The position numbers and the translations under genes were made by a program. A stretch of DNA of 64,000 nt, taken from NCBI GenBank assembly GCA_040754815.1, contig JBFMBX010000001.1, positions 434,001-498,000 on the forward strand, given 5' to 3'. Positions 7,158 through 16,185 of the stretch are shown piece by piece; the stretch's first letter is position 1; the number at the start of each line of letters is the position of its first letter. Source of the stretch: Bellilinea sp040754815. Lineage in GTDB: Bacteria > Chloroflexota > Anaerolineae > Anaerolineales > Anaerolineaceae. The notes beneath the pieces are model-generated. The model saw only the letters and a list, made by a program, of their open reading frames with translations, made no database searches and was not told the origin of the DNA.

Positions 7158-9044
7158 TCAATCCATCAAAGCCCGCAGACGTTCTTTCAATTCCGCGCGG
7201 CGCTGCTGGTAGGTTTCTTCGCTCAACTGCCCGGCTTTAAACTGATCATCGAGTGCGATGATCGCGTCCATCAAAGCTTCGGGACTGTCTTCTGATGATT
7301 CGATTTTCTCATCTTCCGGCGTTTTGCTCGTCTTTTGCTGGCGTATATACCAGTACACCCCGCCCCCTGCCACCGCCAGCAGTGCGGCCAGTCCGGCAAT
7401 TAATGTGCCCGTCTGACCGGTTTGCAGGTTAAGAGGACTGCTCATTCTCCCGCTCAGGGTCATTTCCAGTGTGCTGCCCGGCTGCAAACCGGTTGTGGTG
7501 AAGAGATCCAGCGTTACACCCTGTATCTGACGCTGACCCATAGGCTGTAATTGCGCACTTTGCAAAGTCATCGTCCCCTGCGGAAGCATGACAATGGCTG
7601 CATCCACCGGCAGGTTGATCGGAATACGTACTGTGGTTTTTCGCGAGAGCGGCAGATCGTAGGCAAACAAAATCTGAGTGCCGGCGCCGGGGAGAATCGG
7701 CTGGGTATCGGCAAAACCCCTATCGGTTAACACAAACCGCTCCCCAATCACCCCGCTTTCGAATTGCAGGTTGGTAGCACCCTCCGGCAATTCATAACTG
7801 ACAACCGGTTGACCTTCTGCCTCAGCAGCAATGACGGTATCACCGGTGTTATTCAAAAGGAATAATTCGGCTACCTGAACGGAATCTGGATTGGTGAAAT
7901 CGAAAAAGACATGCAGGCGATCCGCCTTGAGCGCCGAAAGATCGCTGGTCGCCTCATACACCGTTACGGGCAGTTCAATCGGCCCATTGAGTGGTTCCCC
8001 AAGATTGTGAAACACATCCGAGTTAAAGGTAAAACCCTGAAAATTGACCGAAACCACAAAAGCCCGCCCCGGCACAATCTCCACCTCGGGGAAGGTATAC
8101 GTTCCATCGGCATCCACTTCTGTATTTGCGCTGAACACCTGCTCCATTCCATCATACCCCGCCAGTTCAACCGTCAAACCGGCCGGCACCTGCCCGCCGG
8201 AGCCGTTGATCACCTGCCCCTGAATGGGCAAGCGCACCTTTTCAGCCTCGCTGCCGCTTTCCGCTTCTTCTGGCTGAGCAACTGCCGGAGATTCGTTTTC
8301 TTCCGTCAGTGAATTTTGAACCTCTGTTGAGGTCGTTTCAAAACTGAGCGTGCGGGCATACGCAGCCAGAGCAAAGGTTTGCCTTTCGTCCAGTTCCGCG
8401 CCGTAAGCGGGCATGTTGCCTTTGCCGTATGCAATGATCTCCGCCATTTCGACGAGCGAAAGCGAGGCAAGTCGGGAAGTATCCTGCTGCCACCCCGCGG
8501 CCTGAGAACTGCCTTCTCCCTCTTCCCCATGGCAATTTGCACACAATTGCCCGTAAAGCTCTTTGCCTTCTCTCAACACATCCTGAGGGAGGGAAATACT
8601 CAACACATAAGCCACCACATCCCAGCGCTGGCGCTCATCCAGAGAACGGAAAGGCGGCATGAAGCGCTCGATATTCCCGTTGGTCACCATCTGATACCAC
8701 TCAACCGGCCGGGCGCCCTGCGCCAGAGAAAGATCGCCCAGCGGTGGTACCGGCACAGTCAGCTGGCCGGCTTGCGGCCCATCCCCCATCCCCCGTTCGC
8801 CATGACAGCCGACGCATTTTTCTGCATAAATCTGCGCCCCGCGCTGCGGATCAGGCGGCACAGTCGGGTAGGTAACTGCACTGGTCGCCGCAGGGGATTG
8901 TTGGGCAACGAACGATTGAGCATCGGGCGGCGGCGTAACATCCGCTGCCAGTGAAACGGCACAACCGCTCAGACCAATGGAAAAAACTATCAAAATTATG
9001 AACAACAAATCCTTATAATGTCGTCGAAGATCAATCATTTTCAT
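7158..9044 (-). CDS. Diheme c-type cytochrome lipoprotein with C-terminal membrane anchor
   Basis: 628 residues from the ATG at 9044; the longer open frame overlaps the upstream gene and is rejected. Lipobox IGLSGC puts the mature N-terminus at C28. Two cytochrome c domains follow: CVGCH at 77-81 and CANCH at 168-172, with Met ligand candidates in MPPFRS and NMPAYG. A long beta-rich region with a carboxypeptidase-regulatory-like segment (QGQVINGSGGQVPAG) comes next, then a membrane helix near residue 560 and a short cytosolic tail (SHOCT-like EETYQQRRAELKERL). Probably an electron carrier or a redox partner at the outer membrane face. It lies inside the ccm operon, between the zinc-ribbon gene and ccmA. 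Confidence 0.82.
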   Translation of the reverse strand: MKMIDLRRHYKDLLFIILIVFSIGLSGCAVSLAADVTPPPDAQSFVAQQSPAATSAVTYPTVPPDPQRGAQIYAEKCVGCHGERGMGDGPQAGQLTVPVPPLGDLSLAQGARPVEWYQMVTNGNIERFMPPFRSLDERQRWDVVAYVLSISLPQDVLREGKELYGQLCANCHGEEGEGSSQAAGWQQDTSRLASLSLVEMAEIIAYGKGNMPAYGAELDERQTFALAAYARTLSFETTSTEVQNSLTEENESPAVAQPEEAESGSEAEKVRLPIQGQVINGSGGQVPAGLTVELAGYDGMEQVFSANTEVDADGTYTFPEVEIVPGRAFVVSVNFQGFTFNSDVFHNLGEPLNGPIELPVTVYEATSDLSALKADRLHVFFDFTNPDSVQVAELFLLNNTGDTVIAAEAEGQPVVSYELPEGATNLQFESGVIGERFVLTDRGFADTQPILPGAGTQILFAYDLPLSRKTTVRIPINLPVDAAIVMLPQGTMTLQSAQLQPMGQRQIQGVTLDLFTTTGLQPGSTLEMTLSGRMSSPLNLQTGQTGTLIAGLAALLAVAGGGVYWYIRQQKTSKTPEDEKIESSEDSPEALMDAIIALDDQFKAGQLSEETYQQRRAELKERLRALMD

Positions 9045-9048
9045 CCAT

Positions 9049-9594
9049 TCATTTTGAAGGTTCAATCGGATGACCACACTTCGGGCAAAAGCGGTCGCTT
9101 TCCAGAATTGGATGACCGCACTTGGGACAAAAACCCGCCGGCCGTGCCTGTTTTTGCCGCTTGCGCGCCATAATCGCCAGTTCAACCTCATCCAGATCCA
9201 CCCCAGCCGCAGCAGAGCGGGCAGCATCTGCCCGGCGGGCTGCCACCGCCGCCTCGATGCGCTCCTCAGCAGATTTCTGCTTACCACCGGCGGGCTGCAG
9301 AGCATCCAGCTGCCGCAGGATATCCGCGCCATGTTTTAGCAGGGCTGTTCGTTCATGGGGATAATCTTCCGCGGGAATTTTACCCAGCGCATAGTCGAAT
9401 TCCAATTCCTGCAAGGCAGAAAGGACGCGCTCCTGTTCGGCCAGTAATGCTGACCGCAGATGATCTTTTTCCTGTGAGGTTTTACGTTCTTGAATTAACT
9501 TCTCAGTTTCTTTGATGCGCATAAACGGCTGCGTTAAAAACATCCCTACCAGCAGAGCCAGCGCAAGGATGAGTAAAACCGAACCTAAATCCAT
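9049..9594 (-). CDS. Membrane-anchored double zinc-ribbon protein in ccm operon
   Basis: 181 residues. One N-terminal membrane helix (residues 4-22), then a coiled-coil (KLIQERKTSQEKDHLRSA), a second helical segment and two CPKCGHPI zinc ribbons at the very C-terminus. The helix-plus-coil part resembles the membrane part of CcmI/CycH-type proteins, which help present apocytochrome, but the zinc ribbons are unlike them. The ribbons would be cytosolic if the N-terminus is outside. The stop is five bases before the start of the cytochrome lipoprotein. Function unknown; an assembly role in cytochrome maturation is inferred from the operon only. Confidence 0.75.
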   Translation of the reverse strand: MDLGSVLLILALALLVGMFLTQPFMRIKETEKLIQERKTSQEKDHLRSALLAEQERVLSALQELEFDYALGKIPAEDYPHERTALLKHGADILRQLDALQPAGGKQKSAEERIEAAVAARRADAARSAAAGVDLDEVELAIMARKRQKQARPAGFCPKCGHPILESDRFCPKCGHPIEPSK

Positions 9595-9621
9595 GAAAGA
9601 AGGTCTCCTTGCACAAAGAAA

Positions 9622-10188
9622 TTACGGCAGTAACGGGTCAATTGCCTGCCGGATTTCATTTACCGAAAGGAAAGGACCGGTTTTTACAAATGCCAGTTTT
9701 CCTTCGCGGTCAATGATGTAAGTTTCTGGAACACCCTTGATGCGAAACATTTGCGAAATACGCGTTCGCAAATCCGGGCCGTTGGGGTAAGTTAACCCAA
9801 ATTGTTGAATAAAGGCCTTTGCTTCGGGTTCTGTATCCACGTAATCCACACCTAAAAAGACCACCTCACCGCCCGGTTTGTAATACTGCCAGGCTTCCTC
9901 CAGTTCAAAGGCTTCCTGCTCGCAAGGTTTGCACCACGAAGCCCAAAAATTGATCAGGATCACTTTGCCCTGCATCTCGGCTGTGCGGTATACTTCACCT
10001 TCAAAGGTTTTCAACTCGAAAGCCGGCACTTTTTGCCCGATGACAATCGGGCCTTCCTGAGTGCGCCGTAATCCCAGCCCAATCAGCACCAGAAAACCAA
10101 TTAAAGCAGTAAAAACCAGCCCGACCACCCAGCGCGGCAGGGTAGTACGGTTGCTTTTATCGGCGTTTAAGTTTTTCTCTTCAATCAT
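9622..10188 (-). CDS. ccmG: Membrane-anchored thiol-disulfide oxidoreductase (CcmG/ResA/DsbE)
   Basis: 188 residues. A cytosolic lead, one membrane helix (about 20-40), then a periplasmic TlpA-like domain with the active site WASWCKPCE and the cis-Pro loop GVPETYIID. This family reduces the disulfide of apocytochrome CxxCH so heme can be attached. AGGAG is placed ahead of the ATG at 10188. It sits between ccmH and the zinc-ribbon gene in the ccm operon, the place expected for CcmG. Confidence 0.9.
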   Translation of the reverse strand: MIEEKNLNADKSNRTTLPRWVVGLVFTALIGFLVLIGLGLRRTQEGPIVIGQKVPAFELKTFEGEVYRTAEMQGKVILINFWASWCKPCEQEAFELEEAWQYYKPGGEVVFLGVDYVDTEPEAKAFIQQFGLTYPNGPDLRTRISQMFRIKGVPETYIIDREGKLAFVKTGPFLSVNEIRQAIDPLLP

Positions 10189-10227
10189 TCATCTTTCTCC
10201 TCGACTCGATCTTAACCAAATCCCGTT

Positions 10228-10770
10228 TTATTTGCCTTCCTTTTCCCGGCGGCGTAATTCTTCCTCAATTCTTGCCAGATAAGGATCTTCATTGGGGTTT
10301 GGCAGGGTTTCATCTCCTCTTGTCGAGACATTCATCGCCGCCAACGGTGAACGCATGGAGCGCAACACCCGTACAACGATCCAAATTCCACCCAGCAGGA
10401 AAAGAGGCGGCAGCACGTAAACAAGCCAGTTCAACCCGCGCGCCGGCGGCACATCCAGAACACGGTCACCGTATTGCTCGGCAAAATACTGGCGAATTTC
10501 CTCATCTGTCAGGCCTTCGGAAAGTTTCAAACGAATCAATTCACGCCACTGCGCGCAGGCCTGGGTAGGACACACATCCAGCGGAATATTCTCGCAAACC
10601 GGGCAGTACATTTGTTTGGCTACCCGGTTCACATCATCATCGGAGGGCGTAGGCTGTTGGGCATTGACCGGATAGACCGATAAAGCCAGCACACCTACCA
10701 GAAAAATGACCAGTCCCGCCCATCCCCACAAAGACTTTCTCATTTTCAGCATGAGAGTATCTTTGCTCAT
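10228..10770 (-). CDS. ccmH: Cytochrome c maturation thiol protein CcmH
   Basis: 180 residues from the ATG at 10770, six bases after the ccmF stop; a longer frame would start inside ccmF. Signal or anchor helix at about 13-34, then MYCPVCE with the redox pair C56/C59 of the CcmH family (LRCPVCQ in most), helices, and a C-terminal membrane helix followed by a charged tail. CcmH holds apocytochrome with CcmF. An unusual extra pair of cysteines (CPTQAC, C67/C72) lies just behind the active site. This copy coexists with a CxxxY-type CcmE (see findings). Confidence 0.9.
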   Translation of the reverse strand: MSKDTLMLKMRKSLWGWAGLVIFLVGVLALSVYPVNAQQPTPSDDDVNRVAKQMYCPVCENIPLDVCPTQACAQWRELIRLKLSEGLTDEEIRQYFAEQYGDRVLDVPPARGLNWLVYVLPPLFLLGGIWIVVRVLRSMRSPLAAMNVSTRGDETLPNPNEDPYLARIEEELRRREKEGK

Positions 10771-10775
10771 AGCAT

Positions 10776-12842
10776 TCAATCTCCGCTTGAACTGCTCGGC
10801 ACAACCTGACCACGCCGCGCTGTAACCGGTACAGGCTGCGGGTCGCGATCCGGCCAGGCTGCCACCAGCGTTCCCAAAATAAAGACAAAGCCGCCAATCC
10901 AAAGCCAGTTGATCAGCGGATTGTGATAAATTTTGAAAGTAACACCGGTTGAAGAAATCGGCTGCCAGTCCACCAGCAGAACATACAGATCATCTTCGAT
11001 GGTACTCCTCACCCCCGGAATGGTCATCGGTTGCATGGTGTCAATGTACAGGTCTCGGCGGGGGTGCAGTTCCGCAAGGGTGCGGCCATCCTTGCTGACC
11101 AGGACGGTAGCCCGTGCCACATTACGCCCGTCAGCGGCATCGAAAATATCCAAACGGTTGAAGGTTACCTCGTAAGGCCCTAATTTGAGCGAACCGCCCG
11201 GCGGGATTGTGCCCTGCGTTTCGGTCTGGAACATTTCGATGCCGATTATGCCAAGAGCCATCAACACAACACCGAGATGAATGATGTAACCCCCATAGCG
11301 GCGGCGGTTGCGCCCCATCAAGTTGATCAGCGCGGAGAGCCAGTTTTCACCGGTTCGATGGCGGCGAGCCCTCACCCCGCGGTAATACTCGAAGAGGGTG
11401 ATAAAAACCACCAGCGCAACGAACAGGAAACCCATCAATGCCCACGGGTTGCGCACCCCGCCGGCAAAAACAGCCACCACCACCGCCAGCGCAGCCAGTG
11501 CCGGTTTCCAGAGTGCTTTTCCCAGCGTTTTGACCGTTGAATGCCCCCACGCAGAAAGGGGGGCAATGCCCATCAGCAGTAGCAAACCGGCAAATAAGGG
11601 GCCGGCAGAACGTTCATAAAAAGCCGGGCCAACGGTTACTTTCTGGCCGGTAAACAGTTCGGAAATCAGCGGGTAAACCGTACCCCAGAAAACCACTGCC
11701 AGAATTCCCATGAACAGCAGATTATTCAACAGGAACAGTGCCTCACGGGAAAGCAAAGAGTGCATGGTGCCCTCGGAATGGAGAATCTGCCATCGCCAGA
11801 TCAGCAGCCACACCGATAAAATCATGGACAGAGCGATGAAACCAAAGAACATCGGCCCGATGGCACTTTGAGCAAAAGAATGTACCGATGAAAGCACACC
11901 CGAGCGGGTCAGGAAAGTTCCAAAAATAACCAGAACGTAAGTGAGGATGATCAGGATCATATTCCAGCGCTTGAACAGACCGCGTTTTTCCTGAATCATC
12001 ACCGAATGCAGAAAGGCGGTGCCGGTCAGCCACGGCATGAATGCCGCATTTTCAACCGGATCCCACGCCCAGTAACCACCCCAGCCGAGCACATCATAAG
12101 CCCAGCGGCTGCCCAGAACCAGACCAAGGGAAAGGAACAGCCACGCTACCAGAGTCCAGCGGCGGGTGATGCGGATCCAGCGGTCATCCGTGCGCCCGGT
12201 TATCAGCGCGGCCACCCCAAAGGCATACGGGATAACGAAAGAAACAAACCCGAGGTAAAGCATGGGCGGATGAATGACCATGCCGGGGTGGCGCAATAAA
12301 GGATTGAGACCGCGCCCGTCAGCGGGAATCAGCGGCGCGGCGCCTTCGGGAGGGAACATGGCGATGATTTGATTACCGGAAGCACTGACCCAAAAACGGA
12401 CGAACGGGTTTTCGAAGAAAATGATCAAAGCCAGGAAAAAGGTCAGGGTAATCAACCCGACCAGAATAACCCACGGCAAAAATTCACGATCACGATCCCA
12501 CTTGCGCAGGGTAACTGCCGTGGTAAAAGCCGACATCAACCACGACCAGAACACCAGTGAACCGGCCTGTCCTCCCCACAAGGCGGTGATTTTGAGATAC
12601 AACGGCATTGTGCTGCTGGTCACATTATAGACATACTGAACCTGATACTGGCCGGTTACCAGCAGCAGGATAATCGCCAGCGCTACAATACTGATGAGCG
12701 GGAAAGTGATTTGCATGGCTTTTCGGGCACTTTCCACCCATGCCAGCGAGTTCTTTCGAATGCCGATGACTGAAGCAACAATGCCATAGACAGAAGTAAT
12801 GAAACTAACCACCAGCACACCAAAACCGATATTGGCAAGCAT
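10776..12842 (-). CDS. ccmF: Cytochrome c heme lyase CcmF
   Basis: 688 residues, about 14-15 membrane helices, near the family length of 650. The WWD heme motif appears as WGGYWAWDPVENAAFMPWL, with histidines in the flanking loops (RHPGMVIHPPMLYLG). CcmF with CcmH attaches heme from CcmE to apocytochrome c. The C-terminal part includes a large extracytoplasmic beta domain (residues about 550-640) before the final helix. Between ccmE and ccmH in the operon. ATG at 12842 is preceded by TAGGAGGAGA. Confidence 0.95.
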   Translation of the reverse strand: MLANIGFGVLVVSFITSVYGIVASVIGIRKNSLAWVESARKAMQITFPLISIVALAIILLLVTGQYQVQYVYNVTSSTMPLYLKITALWGGQAGSLVFWSWLMSAFTTAVTLRKWDRDREFLPWVILVGLITLTFFLALIIFFENPFVRFWVSASGNQIIAMFPPEGAAPLIPADGRGLNPLLRHPGMVIHPPMLYLGFVSFVIPYAFGVAALITGRTDDRWIRITRRWTLVAWLFLSLGLVLGSRWAYDVLGWGGYWAWDPVENAAFMPWLTGTAFLHSVMIQEKRGLFKRWNMILIILTYVLVIFGTFLTRSGVLSSVHSFAQSAIGPMFFGFIALSMILSVWLLIWRWQILHSEGTMHSLLSREALFLLNNLLFMGILAVVFWGTVYPLISELFTGQKVTVGPAFYERSAGPLFAGLLLLMGIAPLSAWGHSTVKTLGKALWKPALAALAVVVAVFAGGVRNPWALMGFLFVALVVFITLFEYYRGVRARRHRTGENWLSALINLMGRNRRRYGGYIIHLGVVLMALGIIGIEMFQTETQGTIPPGGSLKLGPYEVTFNRLDIFDAADGRNVARATVLVSKDGRTLAELHPRRDLYIDTMQPMTIPGVRSTIEDDLYVLLVDWQPISSTGVTFKIYHNPLINWLWIGGFVFILGTLVAAWPDRDPQPVPVTARRGQVVPSSSSGD

Positions 12843-12927
12843 TCTCTCCTCCTAACCGAAAACAGAAACATGCCGGGTTTTTTCCGTCCCGGCAGGTAAA
12901 GCAAACAGGTCAAAAGGGAAAAGCCGT

Positions 12928-13446
12928 TCAGCCATCCATTGCCTGGTCGGGAACGGCTTCTTCATAACGGGTGGGACACTTGAGCAGCAATTCCTCAGCA
13001 TAGAACACACCATCCTGTCCCAATCGGCCAGTGACAATCGCCTGCGCCTCATCACGCATCAAGTCCGGCATTACGCCGTTATAAACCACCTTCAGCCGCG
13101 GCAACGAAGGGTCGTTCACCGCAGCGTGAAGAACCGCCGCCAGACCACCCTGCGCGGTAATCTCATCCTGATCACCGGGGATATGAGCAATGGAAAATTC
13201 CAACCGTAGCGTGGTGGGATCATATTGAATACTATCACCAATAACTGCTCCAGAGATGCGCAATTCACGGTCTCCAATCGAGGCAGCCTTCTCTTCCAAC
13301 TCTGCGACGGTCATAAAATACTGCGCACTGGCTTGAATGGAAGAAGCTATCAGATAAATCACCGCCGCGATGATTAACAACCCGCCGATGAGGAACTTAA
13401 ACCGACCGGTTGATGAGGTACGCGCGGTAGATTGAGCGTCGTTCAT
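12928..13446 (-). CDS. ccmE: Heme chaperone CcmE, cysteine-type (CxxxY)
   Basis: 172 residues: a cytosolic lead, one membrane helix (16-37) and a periplasmic OB-fold domain. In classical CcmE heme is bound covalently by His in HxxxY. Here the matching segment is LLLKCPTRYEE with C157 and Y161, so the ligand residue is Cys, as in the CxxxY variant reported for archaea and some sulfate reducers. GGAGG sits four bases before the ATG. First gene of the operon, so probably the first one translated. No second, His-type ccmE is seen in the window. Confidence 0.9.
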   Translation of the reverse strand: MNDAQSTARTSSTGRFKFLIGGLLIIAAVIYLIASSIQASAQYFMTVAELEEKAASIGDRELRISGAVIGDSIQYDPTTLRLEFSIAHIPGDQDEITAQGGLAAVLHAAVNDPSLPRLKVVYNGVMPDLMRDEAQAIVTGRLGQDGVFYAEELLLKCPTRYEEAVPDQAMDG

Positions 13447-13595
13447 AATACCTCCTGTAAAGTATCAGTTGATTCCGTGATTAATGCTCCGTTTTCAATT
13501 TTCCATGAAAACATTAATCGAAAATGAGAAATACCGAAAACAAGGATGAGAATGTGAATGAGCAGGTGAAAAATGGCACAATATTATTACTGGGT

Positions 13596-13601
13596 ATTAT
13601 A
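13596..13601 (-). promoter_or_regulatory. Possible -10 element of the ccm operon
   Basis: On the minus strand TATAAT occurs about 150 bases before ccmE, with only a weak -35 (ATTGTA at 16 bases). The 200-base gap between ccmE and the nucleosidase gene shows no other strong promoter by eye. Confidence 0.35.
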
Positions 13602-13647
13602 ACCGCTTTTATCGCATTACAATTTGTTCCAGCACAATGTTGACTTT

Positions 13648-14361
13648 TTACGCTTCAAGTGATGACAATCGGCAACATTCCAGCCAGCCCGGCAAATTTT
13701 CTATTAATGCATTCATCACAGTACGGGTAGCCTGTGCAAAAACCTCCCAACGGCCATAAGCCTCGCCATCGCTCGAATCCACCAGATCGGTTACACCCCG
13801 CAAAATCAAACAGGGTACCTGATTGCGTTGGGCAACCCATGCAATTGCGCCGCTTTCCCAATCGCCGGCAATACCGTTGAATTTAGAAATCAGTGTTTGA
13901 ATTTCCGCCGGGTTCAGGTCACGGTCAGCCGAAAGCAGGGCAGCGCGGTGTACCGGCTGGGGGAAAGGCTCAACCAGCCAGTCCAGATTCAACCGCACAT
14001 GATAGGCTTCCAGCGCTTCCCAACCATCGGACATGCGTTCTTCGATATCGTACATCCATGTTTCTTCTGCCAGTACAATTTCACCGCGTTCAATTCTGCC
14101 GAGAAAACCACCGCAGGTGCCCAAATTGATCAGCAGGCGGGGCTGCCAGCGCTGAATGACATATTGAGTTGCTGCGGCTGCCGCTGTCTTTCCCCACCCG
14201 CCATGGAAAATAATCAACGGTTTTCCGGCAATCGAACAGGTCAGAAATTTACCCAGCGGTGAAGGATGTTCTTCCAGCTGCCTAAAATGAGCAGCAACCG
14301 TTTTCCATTCTTCATTGGCTGAAATCATTACCACGCCCCAAATTGACCGATTCACAGTCAA
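13648..14361 (-). CDS. Nucleoside phosphorylase/MTA-SAH nucleosidase family protein
   Basis: 237 residues of the PNP/UDP phosphorylase superfamily. The LLINLGTCGGFLG block and the C-terminal CLILRGVTDLVDSSDGE, with a DWESGAIAWVA segment corresponding to the catalytic Glu/Met-Glu region, identify the fold. Such enzymes cleave or phosphorolyse nucleosides such as methylthioadenosine. Exact substrate not assignable. The start ATG at 14361 overlaps the end of the glycosyltransferase gene by four bases (ATGA), so it is translationally coupled in the order cinA-like, GT28, nucleosidase. Confidence 0.8.
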   Translation of the reverse strand: MTVNRSIWGVVMISANEEWKTVAAHFRQLEEHPSPLGKFLTCSIAGKPLIIFHGGWGKTAAAAATQYVIQRWQPRLLINLGTCGGFLGRIERGEIVLAEETWMYDIEERMSDGWEALEAYHVRLNLDWLVEPFPQPVHRAALLSADRDLNPAEIQTLISKFNGIAGDWESGAIAWVAQRNQVPCLILRGVTDLVDSSDGEAYGRWEVFAQATRTVMNALIENLPGWLECCRLSSLEA

Positions 14362-15596
14362 TCCTCCGTCAGGGGTTCATCTTCGCGAAGAAGAATTTGA
14401 TTGCTGGTGAGCAGATCGAGCAGGGATTTACGGCGCGGGGTTTCCAGCCGGCGTTTACCCTGCTGAGCAGCCTGCCAGATCCATTCGGCGGCTTCATATG
14501 CAGCCCGCGGTTTTCCCAGCCGGCGCGCGTGCGCGGCCCGTTTTTTCAACAATGCCCGATCATGAATCCAAAGATGTGCCAGCGCTTCTAACATTTCCAG
14601 CGGCGTCTCCACCCGCTCACCGGCGCCGTTGTTGACCACATATTCCATATTACCGGTCTCCTGCCCCGGCAGCACATCCACCAGAATCATCGGCAGCCCG
14701 CAAGCCAGCGATTCGGTCACAATCAAACCACCTGCCTTGCAGACAATCAGATCCGCCGCCCGCATGAAAGAGGGCATCTCGCTGGTATATTCATATAAAT
14801 GCACCGGTACATGCCAGATGACTTCGTGCAATTCGCGGTATGTCTCATGATCCTTTCCACACACCACCACCAACTGCAAGGGCGCTCCAAAATGATTGAT
14901 CACATGCAACGCATCCATGAGACCTTTCACCCGCCGGCTGCCAACTGCCAGTATGGTAAAAAGGTCAGCCTTCCAGCCCAATTGATTCCTCAACTCCAGC
15001 GCAGAACGCTTTTCCTCGGCAATTTGAGGATGAACCGGAATACCCGTGATGTGAATTTTTTCCGGCGCAATGCCGGCATCAATTGCCAGCTGGCGCACTT
15101 CCGGGGTGGGCACCAGCAGCAAATCTACATTCGTATGAAACCAGAGCCGGTGAACGGAAACCAGATCAGTAACCACGGTGATGAGCGGAACAAAGGTTCG
15201 GAATATGGAAAACAGCGCCGTGAGAGGTGCCTGGTAGAGAGGATAGGTGGTTACAATCACATCCGGGTTGACCTTGCGCAGCAAGTCGCGCAGCACCTCA
15301 AACAACATCACCGTCAGCGCGCTTTCCAGCAGCAGGCTGGTGAGGGTGGTATCCGAAGCGTCGTAACCCAGTTTGTAAAGTTCCGGCGCTTTGCGCACCA
15401 GCAAGTCGTAATCGGACTGGCTCTCGCGCAAGAGAACGGGAGTTTTTTTGTCATCCAGCGGGTTGACAATTTCCACCTCGACCTGATGACCATATTGATG
15501 TTTGAGCGCTGCTGCTATGGCATTGGCCGCACTGCGATGTCCAAATCCGGCATCTGCCGTTAAGATTAAGACCTTTTTCGTTTCCCGCGCGGTCAT
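14358..15596 (-). CDS. GT28-type glycosyltransferase (MGDG synthase-like)
   Basis: 412 residues. The N-terminal TADAGFGHRSAANAIAAAL is the MGDG-synthase domain start, and the second half carries the GT28 nucleotide-sugar region (KAGGLIVTESLACGLPMILVDV). Such enzymes transfer a sugar to diacylglycerol to make glycolipids or act on a lipid acceptor at the inner membrane. No signal peptide; a peripheral membrane enzyme is expected. It overlaps the nucleosidase and is four bases after the CinA-like gene. Donor sugar cannot be told from the sequence. Confidence 0.85.
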   Translation of the reverse strand: MTARETKKVLILTADAGFGHRSAANAIAAALKHQYGHQVEVEIVNPLDDKKTPVLLRESQSDYDLLVRKAPELYKLGYDASDTTLTSLLLESALTVMLFEVLRDLLRKVNPDVIVTTYPLYQAPLTALFSIFRTFVPLITVVTDLVSVHRLWFHTNVDLLLVPTPEVRQLAIDAGIAPEKIHITGIPVHPQIAEEKRSALELRNQLGWKADLFTILAVGSRRVKGLMDALHVINHFGAPLQLVVVCGKDHETYRELHEVIWHVPVHLYEYTSEMPSFMRAADLIVCKAGGLIVTESLACGLPMILVDVLPGQETGNMEYVVNNGAGERVETPLEMLEALAHLWIHDRALLKKRAAHARRLGKPRAAYEAAEWIWQAAQQGKRRLETPRRKSLLDLLTSNQILLREDEPLTED

Positions 15597-15599
15597 GAT

Positions 15600-16118
15600 T
15601 CACTCATCTTTCAAAAAACTTAAAGTGCCGTTCAGGTAAGCCAGCAGGGATTGTAATGCACAACGGGCCGAATATTCCTTGTTTTCCAGCCTGTTACCCT
15701 GCCCGTAAAACGCGTCTGCCCAGTCTCCATCCGGGGTACTCAAACCAATCCACACCAGTCCAACCGGCTTGCCCGGTTGAGCGCCGCCCGGCCCGGCAAT
15801 CCCGCTGATGGAAACCCCAATCAGGCTTTCCATTGCCACCGGTCCGCTAAAAGCGCGCCGTACACCCTGCGCCATTTCCAGTACCGTTTCGCGGCTGACC
15901 GCACCAAAGCGGATCAGTGTTTCGGGATGAACACCCAACAGAGATTGCTTGGCTTCGTAGGAATAAGCCGTGATCCCCCCCAGAAAATACTCCGAACAGC
16001 CGGGCACATTGGTGATGTAATGTCCCAACAGCCCGCCCGTGCAGGATTCGGCGACCACCAGTTTCAACCCGCGCTGCACGAGCAAATTTCCTACCCGATT
16101 TTCCAGAGGGGCGTCCAT
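15600..16118 (-). CDS. CinA C-terminal domain protein (NMN amidohydrolase, PncC-like)
   Basis: 172 residues, the stand-alone C-terminal module of CinA. AESCTGGLLGHYITNVPG and VSISGIAGPGGAQPGKPVGLV match the PncC family, which deamidates nicotinamide mononucleotide for pyridine nucleotide recycling. GGGAG lies upstream of the ATG at 16118. First gene of the three-gene minus-strand unit. Confidence 0.88.
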   Translation of the reverse strand: MDAPLENRVGNLLVQRGLKLVVAESCTGGLLGHYITNVPGCSEYFLGGITAYSYEAKQSLLGVHPETLIRFGAVSRETVLEMAQGVRRAFSGPVAMESLIGVSISGIAGPGGAQPGKPVGLVWIGLSTPDGDWADAFYGQGNRLENKEYSARCALQSLLAYLNGTLSFLKDE

Positions 16119-16126
16119 TACTCCCG

Positions 16127-16144
16127 ATTATAACCGAGTATAAT
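16127..16144. promoter_or_regulatory. Face-to-face -10 hexamers between divergent cinA-like and GH1 genes
   Basis: ATTATAACCGAGTATAAT is a perfect 6-bp inverted repeat made of TATAAT read on each strand (16127-16132 on minus, 16139-16144 on plus). -35 matches are poor on both sides. Likely overlapping divergent promoters that cannot both fire at once. Confidence 0.45.
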
Positions 16145-16185
16145 GAGGCGGTACGGTATCTGCTTTCGCATGGAGGGAATGAATT

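Noticed and set aside
9045..9332. 96-residue N-terminal extension of the diheme lipoprotein
   Set aside because: Overlaps the zinc-ribbon gene and would destroy the signal peptide and lipobox that start near 9044.
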